Shown piece by piece: positions 26,256-34,817 of a stretch of DNA of 55,073 nucleotides. The notes beneath the pieces are model-generated. The model did not search any database, had not been told where the DNA came from, and saw nothing but the letters and a program-made list of their open reading frames with translations. The stretch's first letter is position 1. Each line of letters begins with the position of its first letter. The stretch spans positions 1-55,073 of the forward strand of contig JACCFC020000023.1 in NCBI GenBank assembly GCA_020830965.2, given 5' to 3'. The position numbers and the translations under genes are program-made. The DNA comes from Neisseriaceae bacterium TC5R-5 (GTDB lineage Bacteria > Pseudomonadota > Gammaproteobacteria > Burkholderiales > Chromobacteriaceae).

Positions 26256-29200
26256 TTACTCACTCATACTCATCAAGGAAGCATTCCCGCCAGCAGCAGT
26301 AGTGTTGACGCTCAATACTCGTTCCAGCACCAAACGATGCAAAGGATAAACGCCTGCCTCATCCGCTAACAGCAAGGGTAGCAAGGCCCCGCTACGTGCA
26401 GCTAAAGAAACACGGGCCTGATCTGCTCCCGTAGTATCGCCCGACCAAAGTAGAGCATGAATATCGGCGGTATAAACATCTTCGCTCAACTCCACCTGCC
26501 CTGGCAATTGTGCAGCAAACCATTGCCCCATTTGATTTTCCGGTAAGACTACCTGGTTGCCAGTGGCAAACACCGCCACCAATTGCGCGACCAGCGCTTG
26601 TTGATTATCCGCTACACAGGCAACTTTGCCGCGTGGTACAAAATAGAGTGTGTTGCTCTCACCAGTCGGGCCAGGTAAAGCTATTCTCTGGCCCAAAGGT
26701 GTAGCCCGCCTAGCGGCAGCAAACTGTTCATCGAGCGACAAACCCAAAATATCCGCTAGCTTCGCTAAAGCATCTAAAGCCTGCAGCTCCGCAGTAGAGA
26801 CCATCTTCCATTGCGCTTGCCAGCTACTGCGACTTAAACGAGGCAGATAAAACGGCCCACCAGCTTTCGGGCCGGTGCCAGACTTACCCTCACCACCAAA
26901 TGGCTGCACCCCCACAACCGCACCTACCATATTACGGTTGACATAGATGTTACCTGCTTTGATTCGTTCAACAATGTATTCGATGGTTTCATCAATACGG
27001 CTATGAATACCATGCGTCAGACCATATCCAGTAGCATTAATATCCGTAATCACCTGCGCTAATTCACTGGCTTTAAAACGCAATACATGCAGAATGGGGC
27101 CGAATACCTCATGTCGCACATCATGCAATGTCGTGATTTCCACCAAGGTTGGGGCGACAAAGGTGCCATGAGTACAATCGCCTGGTAATGCTGTCTGGTA
27201 AAGGCTAGTAGCCGTGGTTTGTATATCCTCGATATGCGCTAGTAACATTGCTCGTGCGCCCTCATCAATTACCGGGCCAATGTCCGTGTTTAATCGGGCG
27301 GGGTTGCCTACGGCCAACTGAGTCATCGCTCCTTTAAGCATAGTCAGGACCTTATCGGCAATTTCTTCTTGTAGATACAAAACACGCAAGGCCGAACATC
27401 GCTGACCTGCTGAATCAAATGCCGAGAGCAATACATCAGCCACTACCTGCTCAGGCAGCGCAGAACTATCAACTATCATTGCATTCTGCCCGCCCGTTTC
27501 AGCCACTAGCACCGCATCTCCACCACGTTTGGCCAAGGTACGGTTTATAGTACGTGCTACCTCAGTAGAACCGGTAAATAACACACCCTGCACACGTGTG
27601 TCTGCCGTTAGCGCTGCGCCGACTACCTCGCCCCGTCCAGGCAATAATTGCAAAATGGCACGCGGCACTCCGGCTTGATGCAATAAGCGTACGGCGTAGG
27701 CTGCAATCAGGCAGCTTTGTTCGGCTGGCTTGGCCAAAACGGCATTACCCGCTGCCAAGGCGGCAACGACTTGCCCCACAAAAATGGCCAAAGGAAAGTT
27801 CCACGGACTGATACAGACCACCGGTCCTAAAGGAGATAAAGGCTGATCGGCAAACTCAGTTTGCAGTTGTAAGGCATAGTAGCGGCAAAAATCCACAGCC
27901 TCCCTTACCTCATGCAAGGCATTCGGCAAGGTTTTACCCGCCTCACGTACCATCAAACCCATTAGCGTTGGCAGGTGGCTTTCCAGTAATGCCGCCATAC
28001 GTTGCAGACAAGCGGCACGTTCTGCCACAGGGGTGCTTGCCCATTGGCCAACTGCTTTTTCCGCCAGCGTCAGTGCTTTGTTCACATCTTCCCGGCTAGC
28101 TTCAATCACTTTGCCAACTATATCGGCATGATCAGCGGGATTGATGACTTTTAACACAGGCCCATCGCTGACATCACCGTCACCCAACAACGGAAAAGCC
28201 CCCCAGGGATGCTGCTCAGATGCGCTTAAGCCACGCTGTAGCATACTGAGCACATGTTCATTTGATAAATCCAAACTTTTGGCATTGCTACGCGTGGCAC
28301 CATATAAAGCCACCGGTAACGGGATTTTATGGTGGGCTTCCCCGCCATGACAGACAGCCTCCATGACTGGATCAGCCAGCAAATCATCCAGTGCGACTGT
28401 CTCATCAATAATACGATTTACAAAAGAACTATTTGCCCCATTCTCCAACAAGCGTCGTACTAAATAGGCTAGTAGGGTTTGATGCGAGCCTACTGGTGCA
28501 TAAATACGGCACGGTTTGGCCAACTCGCTGCCCCCACCAACTACCTGATCATATAAAGCCTCACCCATGCCATGCAGGCACTGAAACTCATATTCTTTAC
28601 CCTGCCCAAGTTGCACAATGGCCGCCAGGCTGTAAGCATTGTGGGTGGCAAATTGCGGATAAACAGCATCCTGAGCTGCTAATAAACGCCGGGCACATGC
28701 TAGGTAGGCTACATCGGTATGGGCTTTACGGGTATATACCGGGTAGCCCGACAGCCCCTCAGTTTGCGCGCGTTTGATCTCAGCATCCCAATAAGCCCCT
28801 TTCACTAGTCGCACCATAAAACGGTGCCCACTGCGCCGGGCCAGATCAATTAGATAGTCAATCACATAAGGACAGCGCTTTTGATAAGCCTGCACGACCA
28901 CACCTATACCGGCAAACCCCCGCAGATCTTCGTCCAAAGCCAAGGCTTCCAATAAATCTAAAGACAGTTCTAGCCTATCTGCTTCTTCCGCATCAATATT
29001 CAGCCCGATGCCATATTGTTGCGCCAGGACAAATAAGCTTTTCAGCCTGGGCAGTAATTCTGCCATCACCCGTTCCCGCTGCGCGCGGCTATAGCGCGGA
29101 TGCAGAGCGGATAACTTAACTGAAACCCCAGGGCCAGCATATACACCACGCCCGGCGGCAGCTTTGCCCACAGCATGGATCGCTGTAATGTATTCTTGCA

Positions 29201-29858
29201 AATAGCGCTGTGCATCCGTCTCAGTCATGGCGGCCTCGCCTAGCATATCGTAACTAAAACGATAACCAGCGACCTCGCGTTCACGACTGTGCTGCAATGC
29301 CTGGTCGATGTTCTCACCCAGCACAAATTGTTTACCCAGCATACGCATTGCAGCATCCACACCTTTGCGAATCAGTGGTTCGCCACCTTTGGCGATCAAA
29401 CGCCCCATCGCAGCAGATAAGCCACGTTCGCTATGAGAGGACACCAGCTTATTACTTAACAATAAGCCCCAAGCAGCGGCATTCACGAATAAGGATGAGC
29501 TATGCCCCAAATGAGACTTCCAGTCACCATGCGAAATTTTGTCACGAATCAATTTATCAGCCGTGGCTTGATCTGGGATCCGCAATAAAGCCTCTGCCAA
29601 ACACATCAACGCAACACCCTCGCTGCAATCCAGAGAAAACTCATGCATCAATGCATCCACCCCATTGGCACGACTGCGCTCACGACGTACTTCAGTCACC
29701 AGCAGGCGCGCCAGTTTCTGCGCCGAGTCAAGCTGCTCGGCACTCAGTGTTGCTGCTGCTAGCAATGCCTGCACGCACTCAGTCTCATCTCGGCGATAAG
29801 CCGCAGTAACAGCATCGCGTAGCGCAGACTGTGGCTGGGCGAAAACACGAAATTGCAT
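26256..29858 (-). CDS. putA: bifunctional proline dehydrogenase / L-glutamate gamma-semialdehyde dehydrogenase
   Basis: A 1200-residue enzyme that oxidises proline to glutamate in two steps. The FAD-dependent PRODH barrel (about residues 190-480) shows RFSYDMLGEAAMTE, VSVKLSALHPRY, RLVKGAYWDAEIKRAQ and FATHNAYSLAAI. The NAD-dependent aldehyde dehydrogenase (about 570-1000) has ISPWNFPLAIF, the ETGGQNAMIVD Glu site and the Cys in SAGQRCSALRV. A further C-terminal domain of about 180 residues follows, as in long type-B PutA. There is no N-terminal ribbon-helix-helix domain, so unlike E. coli PutA it should not repress its own gene. The ATG at 29858 follows GGAGAG. Confidence 0.96.
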   Translation of the reverse strand: MQFRVFAQPQSALRDAVTAAYRRDETECVQALLAAATLSAEQLDSAQKLARLLVTEVRRERSRANGVDALMHEFSLDCSEGVALMCLAEALLRIPDQATADKLIRDKISHGDWKSHLGHSSSLFVNAAAWGLLLSNKLVSSHSERGLSAAMGRLIAKGGEPLIRKGVDAAMRMLGKQFVLGENIDQALQHSREREVAGYRFSYDMLGEAAMTETDAQRYLQEYITAIHAVGKAAAGRGVYAGPGVSVKLSALHPRYSRAQRERVMAELLPRLKSLFVLAQQYGIGLNIDAEEADRLELSLDLLEALALDEDLRGFAGIGVVVQAYQKRCPYVIDYLIDLARRSGHRFMVRLVKGAYWDAEIKRAQTEGLSGYPVYTRKAHTDVAYLACARRLLAAQDAVYPQFATHNAYSLAAIVQLGQGKEYEFQCLHGMGEALYDQVVGGGSELAKPCRIYAPVGSHQTLLAYLVRRLLENGANSSFVNRIIDETVALDDLLADPVMEAVCHGGEAHHKIPLPVALYGATRSNAKSLDLSNEHVLSMLQRGLSASEQHPWGAFPLLGDGDVSDGPVLKVINPADHADIVGKVIEASREDVNKALTLAEKAVGQWASTPVAERAACLQRMAALLESHLPTLMGLMVREAGKTLPNALHEVREAVDFCRYYALQLQTEFADQPLSPLGPVVCISPWNFPLAIFVGQVVAALAAGNAVLAKPAEQSCLIAAYAVRLLHQAGVPRAILQLLPGRGEVVGAALTADTRVQGVLFTGSTEVARTINRTLAKRGGDAVLVAETGGQNAMIVDSSALPEQVVADVLLSAFDSAGQRCSALRVLYLQEEIADKVLTMLKGAMTQLAVGNPARLNTDIGPVIDEGARAMLLAHIEDIQTTATSLYQTALPGDCTHGTFVAPTLVEITTLHDVRHEVFGPILHVLRFKASELAQVITDINATGYGLTHGIHSRIDETIEYIVERIKAGNIYVNRNMVGAVVGVQPFGGEGKSGTGPKAGGPFYLPRLSRSSWQAQWKMVSTAELQALDALAKLADILGLSLDEQFAAARRATPLGQRIALPGPTGESNTLYFVPRGKVACVADNQQALVAQLVAVFATGNQVVLPENQMGQWFAAQLPGQVELSEDVYTADIHALLWSGDTTGADQARVSLAARSGALLPLLLADEAGVYPLHRLVLERVLSVNTTAAGGNASLMSMSE

Positions 29859-30229
29859 GAAGCTCTCCAAGAAATTTCACAGCTAGACAAATGCGAATAA
29901 AACAAAAAAATCAAAGATCAAAAAGCTAAGAAAATCACTACTATTTAGAACATCAATCAATACAAATAGTGTCAACGCCGCAACCTTACCACCATATCTA
30001 GTCGTTGGAGCAATTACAATAAAATAATTCCAAACGATTAAAACAAAGGTTTTCTATTGCAAAAAATGACAAAGAAAAATACAATAGGACATATAAATTT
30101 TCAGCACTTGAAAACAAAAAATATCATACATAAAAACGTAGTCATCAGCATACGCAAAGCCCAAACGGGGGTTAACCTTAATACAGCCATGCATCACATG
30201 GCTGTTTTCTTTTGTCTGGTCTTACCCAC
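29859..30229. other. gap between putA and the endonuclease gene
   Basis: About 370 AT-rich bases without a supported gene; the putA promoter should lie at the left. The right side holds a plus-strand terminator (30183-30212) with no plus-strand gene before it. A plus-strand open frame from 30057 runs through that terminator and into the endonuclease gene on the other strand, so I do not accept it. Confidence 0.5.
30183..30212 (+). terminator. plus-strand intrinsic terminator with no gene upstream
   Basis: ACAGCCATG (30183-30191) pairs perfectly with CATGGCTGT (30197-30205), loop CATCA, followed by TTTCTTTTG. On the minus strand the hairpin follows the endonuclease stop, but the T-run there is absent. 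It may work in both directions or end a small plus-strand RNA. Confidence 0.65.
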
Positions 30230-31072
30230 TTATCGCGGGCATAGCTCAGTCAGGCGAGCAGGCTGCCCCACCAAAAAATTGCCCTCCCCCTGTAACTTGA
30301 TAATGCGCTGGTTGCGCTGCTGCTCCCAATTTGTTATCGGGTACTGGCGAGCCCAAACACACATCAACTGCCTGTCCTGCTGACTCATACGCAAATCATA
30401 GCGTTGATGCATATATAGTGTAATCCTGGCTGCCGCACCGCGTACCTCTTCTCTAGGCTGAAAACGCTTGTGAGCAAAATCCACCACAGATTGACACTGA
30501 CCATACATTGGCTGTGGCTGGCGGGTCCAGGCTGAATAGGCGAAATTACCACGGTCTCCGTTCACCTCTCCTACTGCTGGCACTAAATTGTTCAAATCTC
30601 CCTCAGCCATACGGAACATTGAATCGCTGCTAGTACAATGCTTACGCCCACCATTTTGCCAACATTGACGCTGGTGACCCAAAGTCCATGCCGGTACCAC
30701 ATGCTCCCACTCGATACGCTTGGCACGATTCTCCGCTTTACGCGGTTTAAAACCGCAACTACTCCAGTCCACGGTTTTACCCTGATAACGACAAGCACAA
30801 TAGAAATCCTGCTCCATACCGGCAAAAACCTGCGGTAAAACCTTTTTAGCACCATTAAAATCACGGTGTCCGACCTTGCTACTACCGGTAACCAGAGGTT
30901 CGACAGAGGGTGCTGATTGCTTGCTTACTTCAGCTTGATCTAGGTTGCGGATAATTGACTCCCCCACCTTGGCCAGAATTTTTACCTCCTCAGATTGGCT
31001 AATTTTGGATAGGTTACTTGCATCACAAGCAAGTAGTAAAAATAAAGTGAGAACTACGATGAAATAAGGCAT
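30230..31072 (-). CDS. endonuclease I family protein, probable lipoprotein
   Basis: A 280-residue protein of the EndA/endonuclease I (His-Me finger) family, which cuts double-stranded DNA outside the cytoplasm. The catalytic block RIEWEHVVPAW, with the general-base His, is followed by FRMAEGDLNNLVPAVGEVNGDRGN (metal-binding Asn region) in family order. Several paired Cys suggest disulfides. The N-terminus has a hydrophobic stretch ending LLLAC, a lipobox, so it is probably lipid-anchored, unlike soluble periplasmic EndA. A linker of about 75 residues lies between the anchor and the domain. It stands alone, with IS debris upstream. Confidence 0.85.
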   Translation of the reverse strand: MPYFIVVLTLFLLLACDASNLSKISQSEEVKILAKVGESIIRNLDQAEVSKQSAPSVEPLVTGSSKVGHRDFNGAKKVLPQVFAGMEQDFYCACRYQGKTVDWSSCGFKPRKAENRAKRIEWEHVVPAWTLGHQRQCWQNGGRKHCTSSDSMFRMAEGDLNNLVPAVGEVNGDRGNFAYSAWTRQPQPMYGQCQSVVDFAHKRFQPREEVRGAAARITLYMHQRYDLRMSQQDRQLMCVWARQYPITNWEQQRNQRIIKLQGEGNFLVGQPARLTELCPR

Positions 31073-31161
31073 GGCGGCCAGTGTAAGGACACCGGAGATA
31101 CCCTACAAGATACTAACAAAAATATTACTTAGTCATAAAAAATACATGCGCAACATTTTAG

Positions 31162-31362
31162 CTAATCGCCATCAGCACCTTGACATTTTTTGCCAGTCAA
31201 CGAGTTACCCAGCCAGATAAATATCCGCTCCATAATCCATATTTTCAGTAGCAGAACAAAGCCGCCCTGAATTTTGGTCGAGATATGGCACTGCCGTTTT
31301 AGCACCTTATGGACAAACTGTAGCGTCGTACCACGATAAACTGTATCCGCTATACGAGCCAA
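31162..31362 (-). pseudogene. IS5-family transposase C-terminal remnant
   Basis: The 66-codon frame reads GGFVLLLKIWIMERIFIWLGNS, which matches the IS5-family C-terminal block GFxVLPRRWVVERTFAWLxR with its catalytic Glu, but with several changes. Nothing complete precedes or follows it. It is a decayed fragment without inverted repeats that I can see. Confidence 0.6.
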
Positions 31363-31573
31363 GATCCGTGGCGCGGCCTTGGTTTTGGCGAAGTATGTTA
31401 CCAGCAGCAGATTTTGCCATCTTACTGGCTACACCGAGGACTCGATGAGGACAAAGATAAAAAAGGGGTCTGGCCGCTTGGCGATGTGCATATCATCGCG
31501 CCAGATGGGCGTGAAGTACCCTGAAAACCCTAGATACACCTGTTTGGTAAAATTGAGCCAACAGGAGGCAGAA
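31363..31573. other. unassigned stretch between IS remnants
   Basis: About 210 bases. A plus-strand reading near 31430-31525 gives a plausible-looking peptide ending GDVHIIAPDGREVP before a stop, but I cannot place it; it may be the tail of a gene broken by the insertions. The right part (from about 31512, TGAAGTACCCTGAAAACC) looks like the left end and leader of the IS3-type element that follows. Confidence 0.3.
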
Positions 31574-31928
31574 GTGAGTAGAAAGAGTAACGCAGAGTTA
31601 TACACCGGAACTCCGGACAGAAGCCATAAAATTGCTTATTGAGCAGGGCCTGTCAGTTGCAGATGCAGCTTCTAAGCTAGGGGTGAGTCATGGCACGCGA
31701 GCCTATTGGGGTACGCAAGCACGCAAAGGTACGAAGGCGGACTCTGTCACACAGGGAGCACAAAGCGTTGACGCGCTGATCGCTGAGGTTCGCCAGCTAC
31801 GCAAGGAGCTAGCTGAAGTGAAATGGAAAGAGAAGTATTAAAAAAAGCAACGGCGTACTTTGCCAGGGGGTCGCTGCCCGGTACGCGTTCGTGAAAACCT
31901 GGCGACTCCATTTCCCTGTGAGGCTGTT
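31574..31928 (+). pseudogene. IS3-family orfA (two frameshifts) and start of orfB, truncated
   Basis: With ribosome site GGAGG and a GTG start, the peptide MSRKSNAE continues in the next frame as YTPELRTEAIKLLIEQGLSV. It runs on through VADAASKLGVS and QARKGTKADSVTQG, an IS3-type helix-turn-helix OrfA. A second frame change near 31828 restores MEREVLKKATAYFARG to a stop near 31891. The orfB start (RYAFVKTWRLHFPVRLL) begins in overlap and is cut at 31928, where another element's end begins. Confidence 0.75.
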
Positions 31929-32090
31929 GTGAATCCACCCCGGGTTTATAGGAGAACAATTTGTTTGAGTCAGGCCGCTTTGGCGACTTCCTCAAACCGC
32001 CTATAATACGCCAGTTAGGCTTCTGCTGGCGGGATGCCACCGATCGGATCGAGCAATCGTTTATTGCTGCCCGGGCTGGCGTAGCCTAAT
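31929..32090 (-). mobile_element. end of an IS51-group IS3-family element with orfB C-terminus
   Basis: TGAATCCACCCCGGGTTTATAGGAGA at 31929-31954 (first 20 bases are the diagnostic part) is the IS51-group terminal repeat form. Reading the minus strand from about 32090 to 31970 gives NKRLLDPIGGIPPAEA, a stop, then LAYYRRFEEVAKAA and the final stop: the IS3 orfB C-terminus with one internal stop. Only this end survives. It abuts the plus-strand IS3 remnant exactly. Confidence 0.7.
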
Positions 32091-32259
32091 TCAAAAGTAT
32101 CCGAAAAAACCACACCAACATCAGTTGGTGTTGCCACATGCAGGCATCCGTAGAAGCCAAGTTAAATTATTGAGAAATGGCATTAAGCTGTTGACTAAAA
32201 AATACTAATTCCGTGTTTGTAAATACCGTAATGCTTTCAAAGGCGAGGATTTTTCCTAA

Positions 32260-32289
32260 TTACACTTTATTCATAAAATCCGCTAAAAT
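32260..32289 (+). promoter_or_regulatory. probable sigma-70 promoter of efp
   Basis: TTACAC at 32260-32265 and TAAAAT at 32284-32289 with an 18-base spacer, about 55 bases before the efp start. No other good pair is closer. Confidence 0.5.
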
Positions 32290-32347
32290 AGCGCGTTTTT
32301 CGGAATTTTTTCCGACCTTAATTCAAGTGTTTAGGACTTTAAAGTAA

Positions 32348-32911
32348 ATGAAAACCGCTCAAGAACTCCGCCCAGGCAATGTATTTATGGTGGGCTCCGA
32401 CCCTATGGTGGTACAAAAAGCCGAATTCAGTAAATCCGGCCGCAATGCTTCCGTGGTCAAAATGAAGATGAAAAATCTGCTGACTGGTGCAGGCACTGAA
32501 ACGGTTTATCGCGCTGACGATAAATTTGATGTGGTCTTGCTGGATCGTAAAGATTGCACTTACTCCTACTTTGCCGACCCTATGTATGTGTTCATGGATC
32601 AGGAGTTCAATCAGTACGAAGTAGAAGCAGATAATTTGGGGGACACCCTCAACTATATCGTCGATGGCATGGAAGAAGTGTGCCAGGTAACTTTCTATGA
32701 TGGCAAAGCCATTTCAGTAGAGCTCCCCACCACCGTGATTCGTGAAGTGGAATACACTGAGCCTGCCGTCCGTGGCGACACCTCAGGCAAAGTGCTCAAG
32801 CCTGCCCGTCTGGTTGGCACAACTTTCGAAGTACAGGTGCCGGCTTTTGTCGAAATCGGCGAAAAAATCGAAATTGATACTCGTACTAACGAATTCAGAA
32901 AGCGCGCCTAA
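32348..32911 (+). CDS. efp: translation elongation factor P
   Basis: A 187-residue, three-domain tRNA-mimic that rescues ribosomes stalled at proline stretches. The domain I loop tip reads SKSGRNAS with Arg32 where E. coli has Lys34. Arg32 types are activated by rhamnosylation by EarP, as known in Pseudomonas and Neisseria. The C-terminus [16 protein letters not shown] is normal. The gene has its own promoter and terminator. earP, often adjacent in relatives, is not in the window; IS debris lies immediately upstream. Confidence 0.96.
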   Translation: MKTAQELRPGNVFMVGSDPMVVQKAEFSKSGRNASVVKMKMKNLLTGAGTETVYRADDKFDVVLLDRKDCTYSYFADPMYVFMDQEFNQYEVEADNLGDTLNYIVDGMEEVCQVTFYDGKAISVELPTTVIREVEYTEPAVRGDTSGKVLKPARLVGTTFEVQVPAFVEIGEKIEIDTRTNEFRKRA

Positions 32912-32940
32912 GCTGAGTCAACAAGTACCCGATCAGGGTC

Positions 32941-32973
32941 ATGCCAGTCAGCTGCTGCTGACTGGCATTTTTC
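32941..32973 (+). terminator. intrinsic terminator of efp
   Basis: A perfect 12-base stem (32941-32952 with 32957-32968), loop TGCT, then TTTTTC, 30 bases after the efp stop. Confidence 0.92.
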
Positions 32974-33104
32974 ATTGTGCACCAGTAGCAACGCCACTCA
33001 AAAACAACAAGAAAGCGCGTGGATTGAGCATAAATTAACAGCTATACATGTAAAGATAGTCAAGACGTTAACCACAAAGCCACTCACCACCCGGAGCCTT
33101 CCTC

Positions 33105-33845
33105 ATGATTCTACTAGGCGTCAATATCGATCACATTGCTACCCTGCGCCAGGCACGTGGCACCCTTTACCCTAGCCCGATCGAAGCGGCATTGGTTGCA
33201 GAAACCGCCGGGGCAGATCTGATTACCCTGCACTTGCGTGAGGATAGGCGCCATATTCAGGATGCTGACGTGCGGGCCATGCGCCAGGTTATTAAAACCC
33301 GACTGAATCTGGAAATGGCTATGACAGAGGAGATGTTGGCTAATGCGCTGATGGTCGCACCGCAAGATGTCTGCCTAGTACCGGAAAAGCGTATTGAAGT
33401 CACCACCGAAGGCGGCCTGGATGTCATCAATTACTATGCCGATGTTTGCCACTATATCGCCCATCTGCAGCAGGCCAATATCCGTGTGTCGATTTTTATT
33501 GATCCGGAACCCACGCAAATTCAGCGTGCTTGGGATGCGGGTGCTCGCGTGATCGAACTCCATACTGGGGCTTATGCCGATGCGACACAGGCACTTGATC
33601 GACAGGCGGAGTTAATGCGTATTCGCAGCGCGGCCGAGTTTGCCCACTCGCTGGGTATGGTGGTCAATGCCGGGCATGGCCTGAATTATCATAATGTGCA
33701 GCCTATTGCGACGATTCCGCAGATTGCCGAGCTGAATATCGGCCACGCGATTGTCGCGCAGGCGCTGTTTGTTGGCCTAACACAGGCGGTAAAGGATATG
33801 AAAGCGCTGATGCACGCTGCCCGCACACGCCAATTTTCTATTTAA
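33105..33845 (+). CDS. pdxJ: pyridoxine 5'-phosphate synthase
   Basis: A 246-residue TIM-barrel enzyme that joins 1-deoxyxylulose 5-phosphate and 3-amino-2-oxopropyl phosphate in vitamin B6 synthesis. The family N-terminus [18 protein letters not shown], the catalytic Glu in [14 protein letters not shown], and the C-terminal [10 protein letters not shown] and [14 protein letters not shown] blocks are all intact. It begins the pdxJ, membrane hydrolase, acpS, nagZ run; gaps are short or overlapping, so one transcript is likely. Confidence 0.97.
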   Translation: MILLGVNIDHIATLRQARGTLYPSPIEAALVAETAGADLITLHLREDRRHIQDADVRAMRQVIKTRLNLEMAMTEEMLANALMVAPQDVCLVPEKRIEVTTEGGLDVINYYADVCHYIAHLQQANIRVSIFIDPEPTQIQRAWDAGARVIELHTGAYADATQALDRQAELMRIRSAAEFAHSLGMVVNAGHGLNYHNVQPIATIPQIAELNIGHAIVAQALFVGLTQAVKDMKALMHAARTRQFSI

Positions 33846-33859
33846 GCCGCATCAAATTC

Positions 33860-34414
33860 ATGCCGACTATTTTTTCCCATGCCGTGGCCGGTAGCTGCAT
33901 TGCTTACCTGGCCCTGCCTGCTAAAGCACCTCCAGCGCAACGAAACAAAGCCTTATGGCTCTGTGCTCTGTTAGCGATGCTACCTGACTTGGACCTGCTC
34001 ACCCTGAAGCTGGGAATCGCTTATACCAGCCCATGGGGGCATCGCGGTTTTTCTCACTCCATTGCATTCGCCGTAGCTGCCGCCGCCATGGCGGCTCTGC
34101 TCAGCCGCCAGTTGTGGCAGCGACTCGGCTTTAGCTTGGCTACCGCCTGGCTATTGCTGAGCCTGGTGATACTCTCTCATCCATTGCTGGATATGTTTAC
34201 CGATGCCAGCTATGGGCCAGCCTGGTTACTGCCATGGGGTAAGGAACGCTATCTGGCCGACTGGCGCCCGATTACCGGTGCCCCGCTTTCGCTGCATCGC
34301 TGGTTAGGCCAACAAGGTTGGCGGGTATTCACAACCGAACTGCTCTACATCTGGCTGCCTTGCAGCCTGCTCTATTTGACCAAACGTCAACTAGTCAGAA
34401 AGCACACCACATGA
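33860..34414 (+). CDS. YdjM/DUF457-type membrane metal-dependent hydrolase
   Basis: A 184-residue inner-membrane protein with about four to five helices. The metal-binding type motifs are visible: HAVAG near the start, [16 protein letters not shown] and [10 protein letters not shown], the order of the YdjM-like (LexA-regulated in E. coli) membrane hydrolases. The reaction is not known for the family in general. It is inserted between pdxJ (14 bases) and acpS (4-base ATGA overlap). I saw no clear LexA box upstream. Confidence 0.82.
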   Translation: MPTIFSHAVAGSCIAYLALPAKAPPAQRNKALWLCALLAMLPDLDLLTLKLGIAYTSPWGHRGFSHSIAFAVAAAAMAALLSRQLWQRLGFSLATAWLLLSLVILSHPLLDMFTDASYGPAWLLPWGKERYLADWRPITGAPLSLHRWLGQQGWRVFTTELLYIWLPCSLLYLTKRQLVRKHTT

Positions 34415-34806
34415 TCTACGGTATCGGTACCGACCTAGTCGCGATTGCCCGCATGCAAGCTTTGCTGCAACGCTGGGGCAGCCGGCTGGCACAACGGCTA
34501 CTGGCTGAGGCCGAATTAGCGGCCTTTGATCGCAGCAGCGACCCGGCGCGTTTTCTAGCCAAACGCTTTGCGGTCAAAGAAGCTTTCGCCAAAGCTGTCG
34601 GCACCGGAGTGCGTGCGCCAGTACTACTGAGCGCAATCTGGATAGAGCACGATGTCTTAGGCAAACCGGTATTAACAGTCAGTGCTTTGTTGGAAGATTT
34701 TTTATGGCAGCGTGGCATCGCAGCACGCCATGTCTCTATTAGCGACGAACGTGATCACGCGCTGGCTTTTGTCATACTGGAACAACAAGCTAACACTAAA
34801 CTTTGA
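34411..34806 (+). CDS. acpS: holo-[acyl-carrier-protein] synthase
   Basis: A 131-residue enzyme that moves 4'-phosphopantetheine from CoA to acyl carrier protein. The N-terminal [12 protein letters not shown] holds the metal-binding Asp, and [19 protein letters not shown] holds the catalytic Glu-Lys region. The ATG at 34411 overlaps the previous stop (ATGA) and gives the family length; the longer frame to 34318 lies inside the membrane hydrolase gene. It is followed after 11 bases by nagZ. Confidence 0.96.
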   Translation: MIYGIGTDLVAIARMQALLQRWGSRLAQRLLAEAELAAFDRSSDPARFLAKRFAVKEAFAKAVGTGVRAPVLLSAIWIEHDVLGKPVLTVSALLEDFLWQRGIAARHVSISDERDHALAFVILEQQANTKL

Positions 34807-34817
34807 GGAACATCACC

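Noticed and set aside
29297..29809. Plus-strand 170-codon frame opposite putA
   Set aside because: It lies wholly within the strongly supported putA gene, has no ribosome site and a low-complexity His/Pro/Ser-rich product typical of antisense frames.
30057..30383. Plus-strand 108-codon frame between putA and the endonuclease gene
   Set aside because: It crosses a plus-strand terminator and half of it is antisense to the endonuclease gene.
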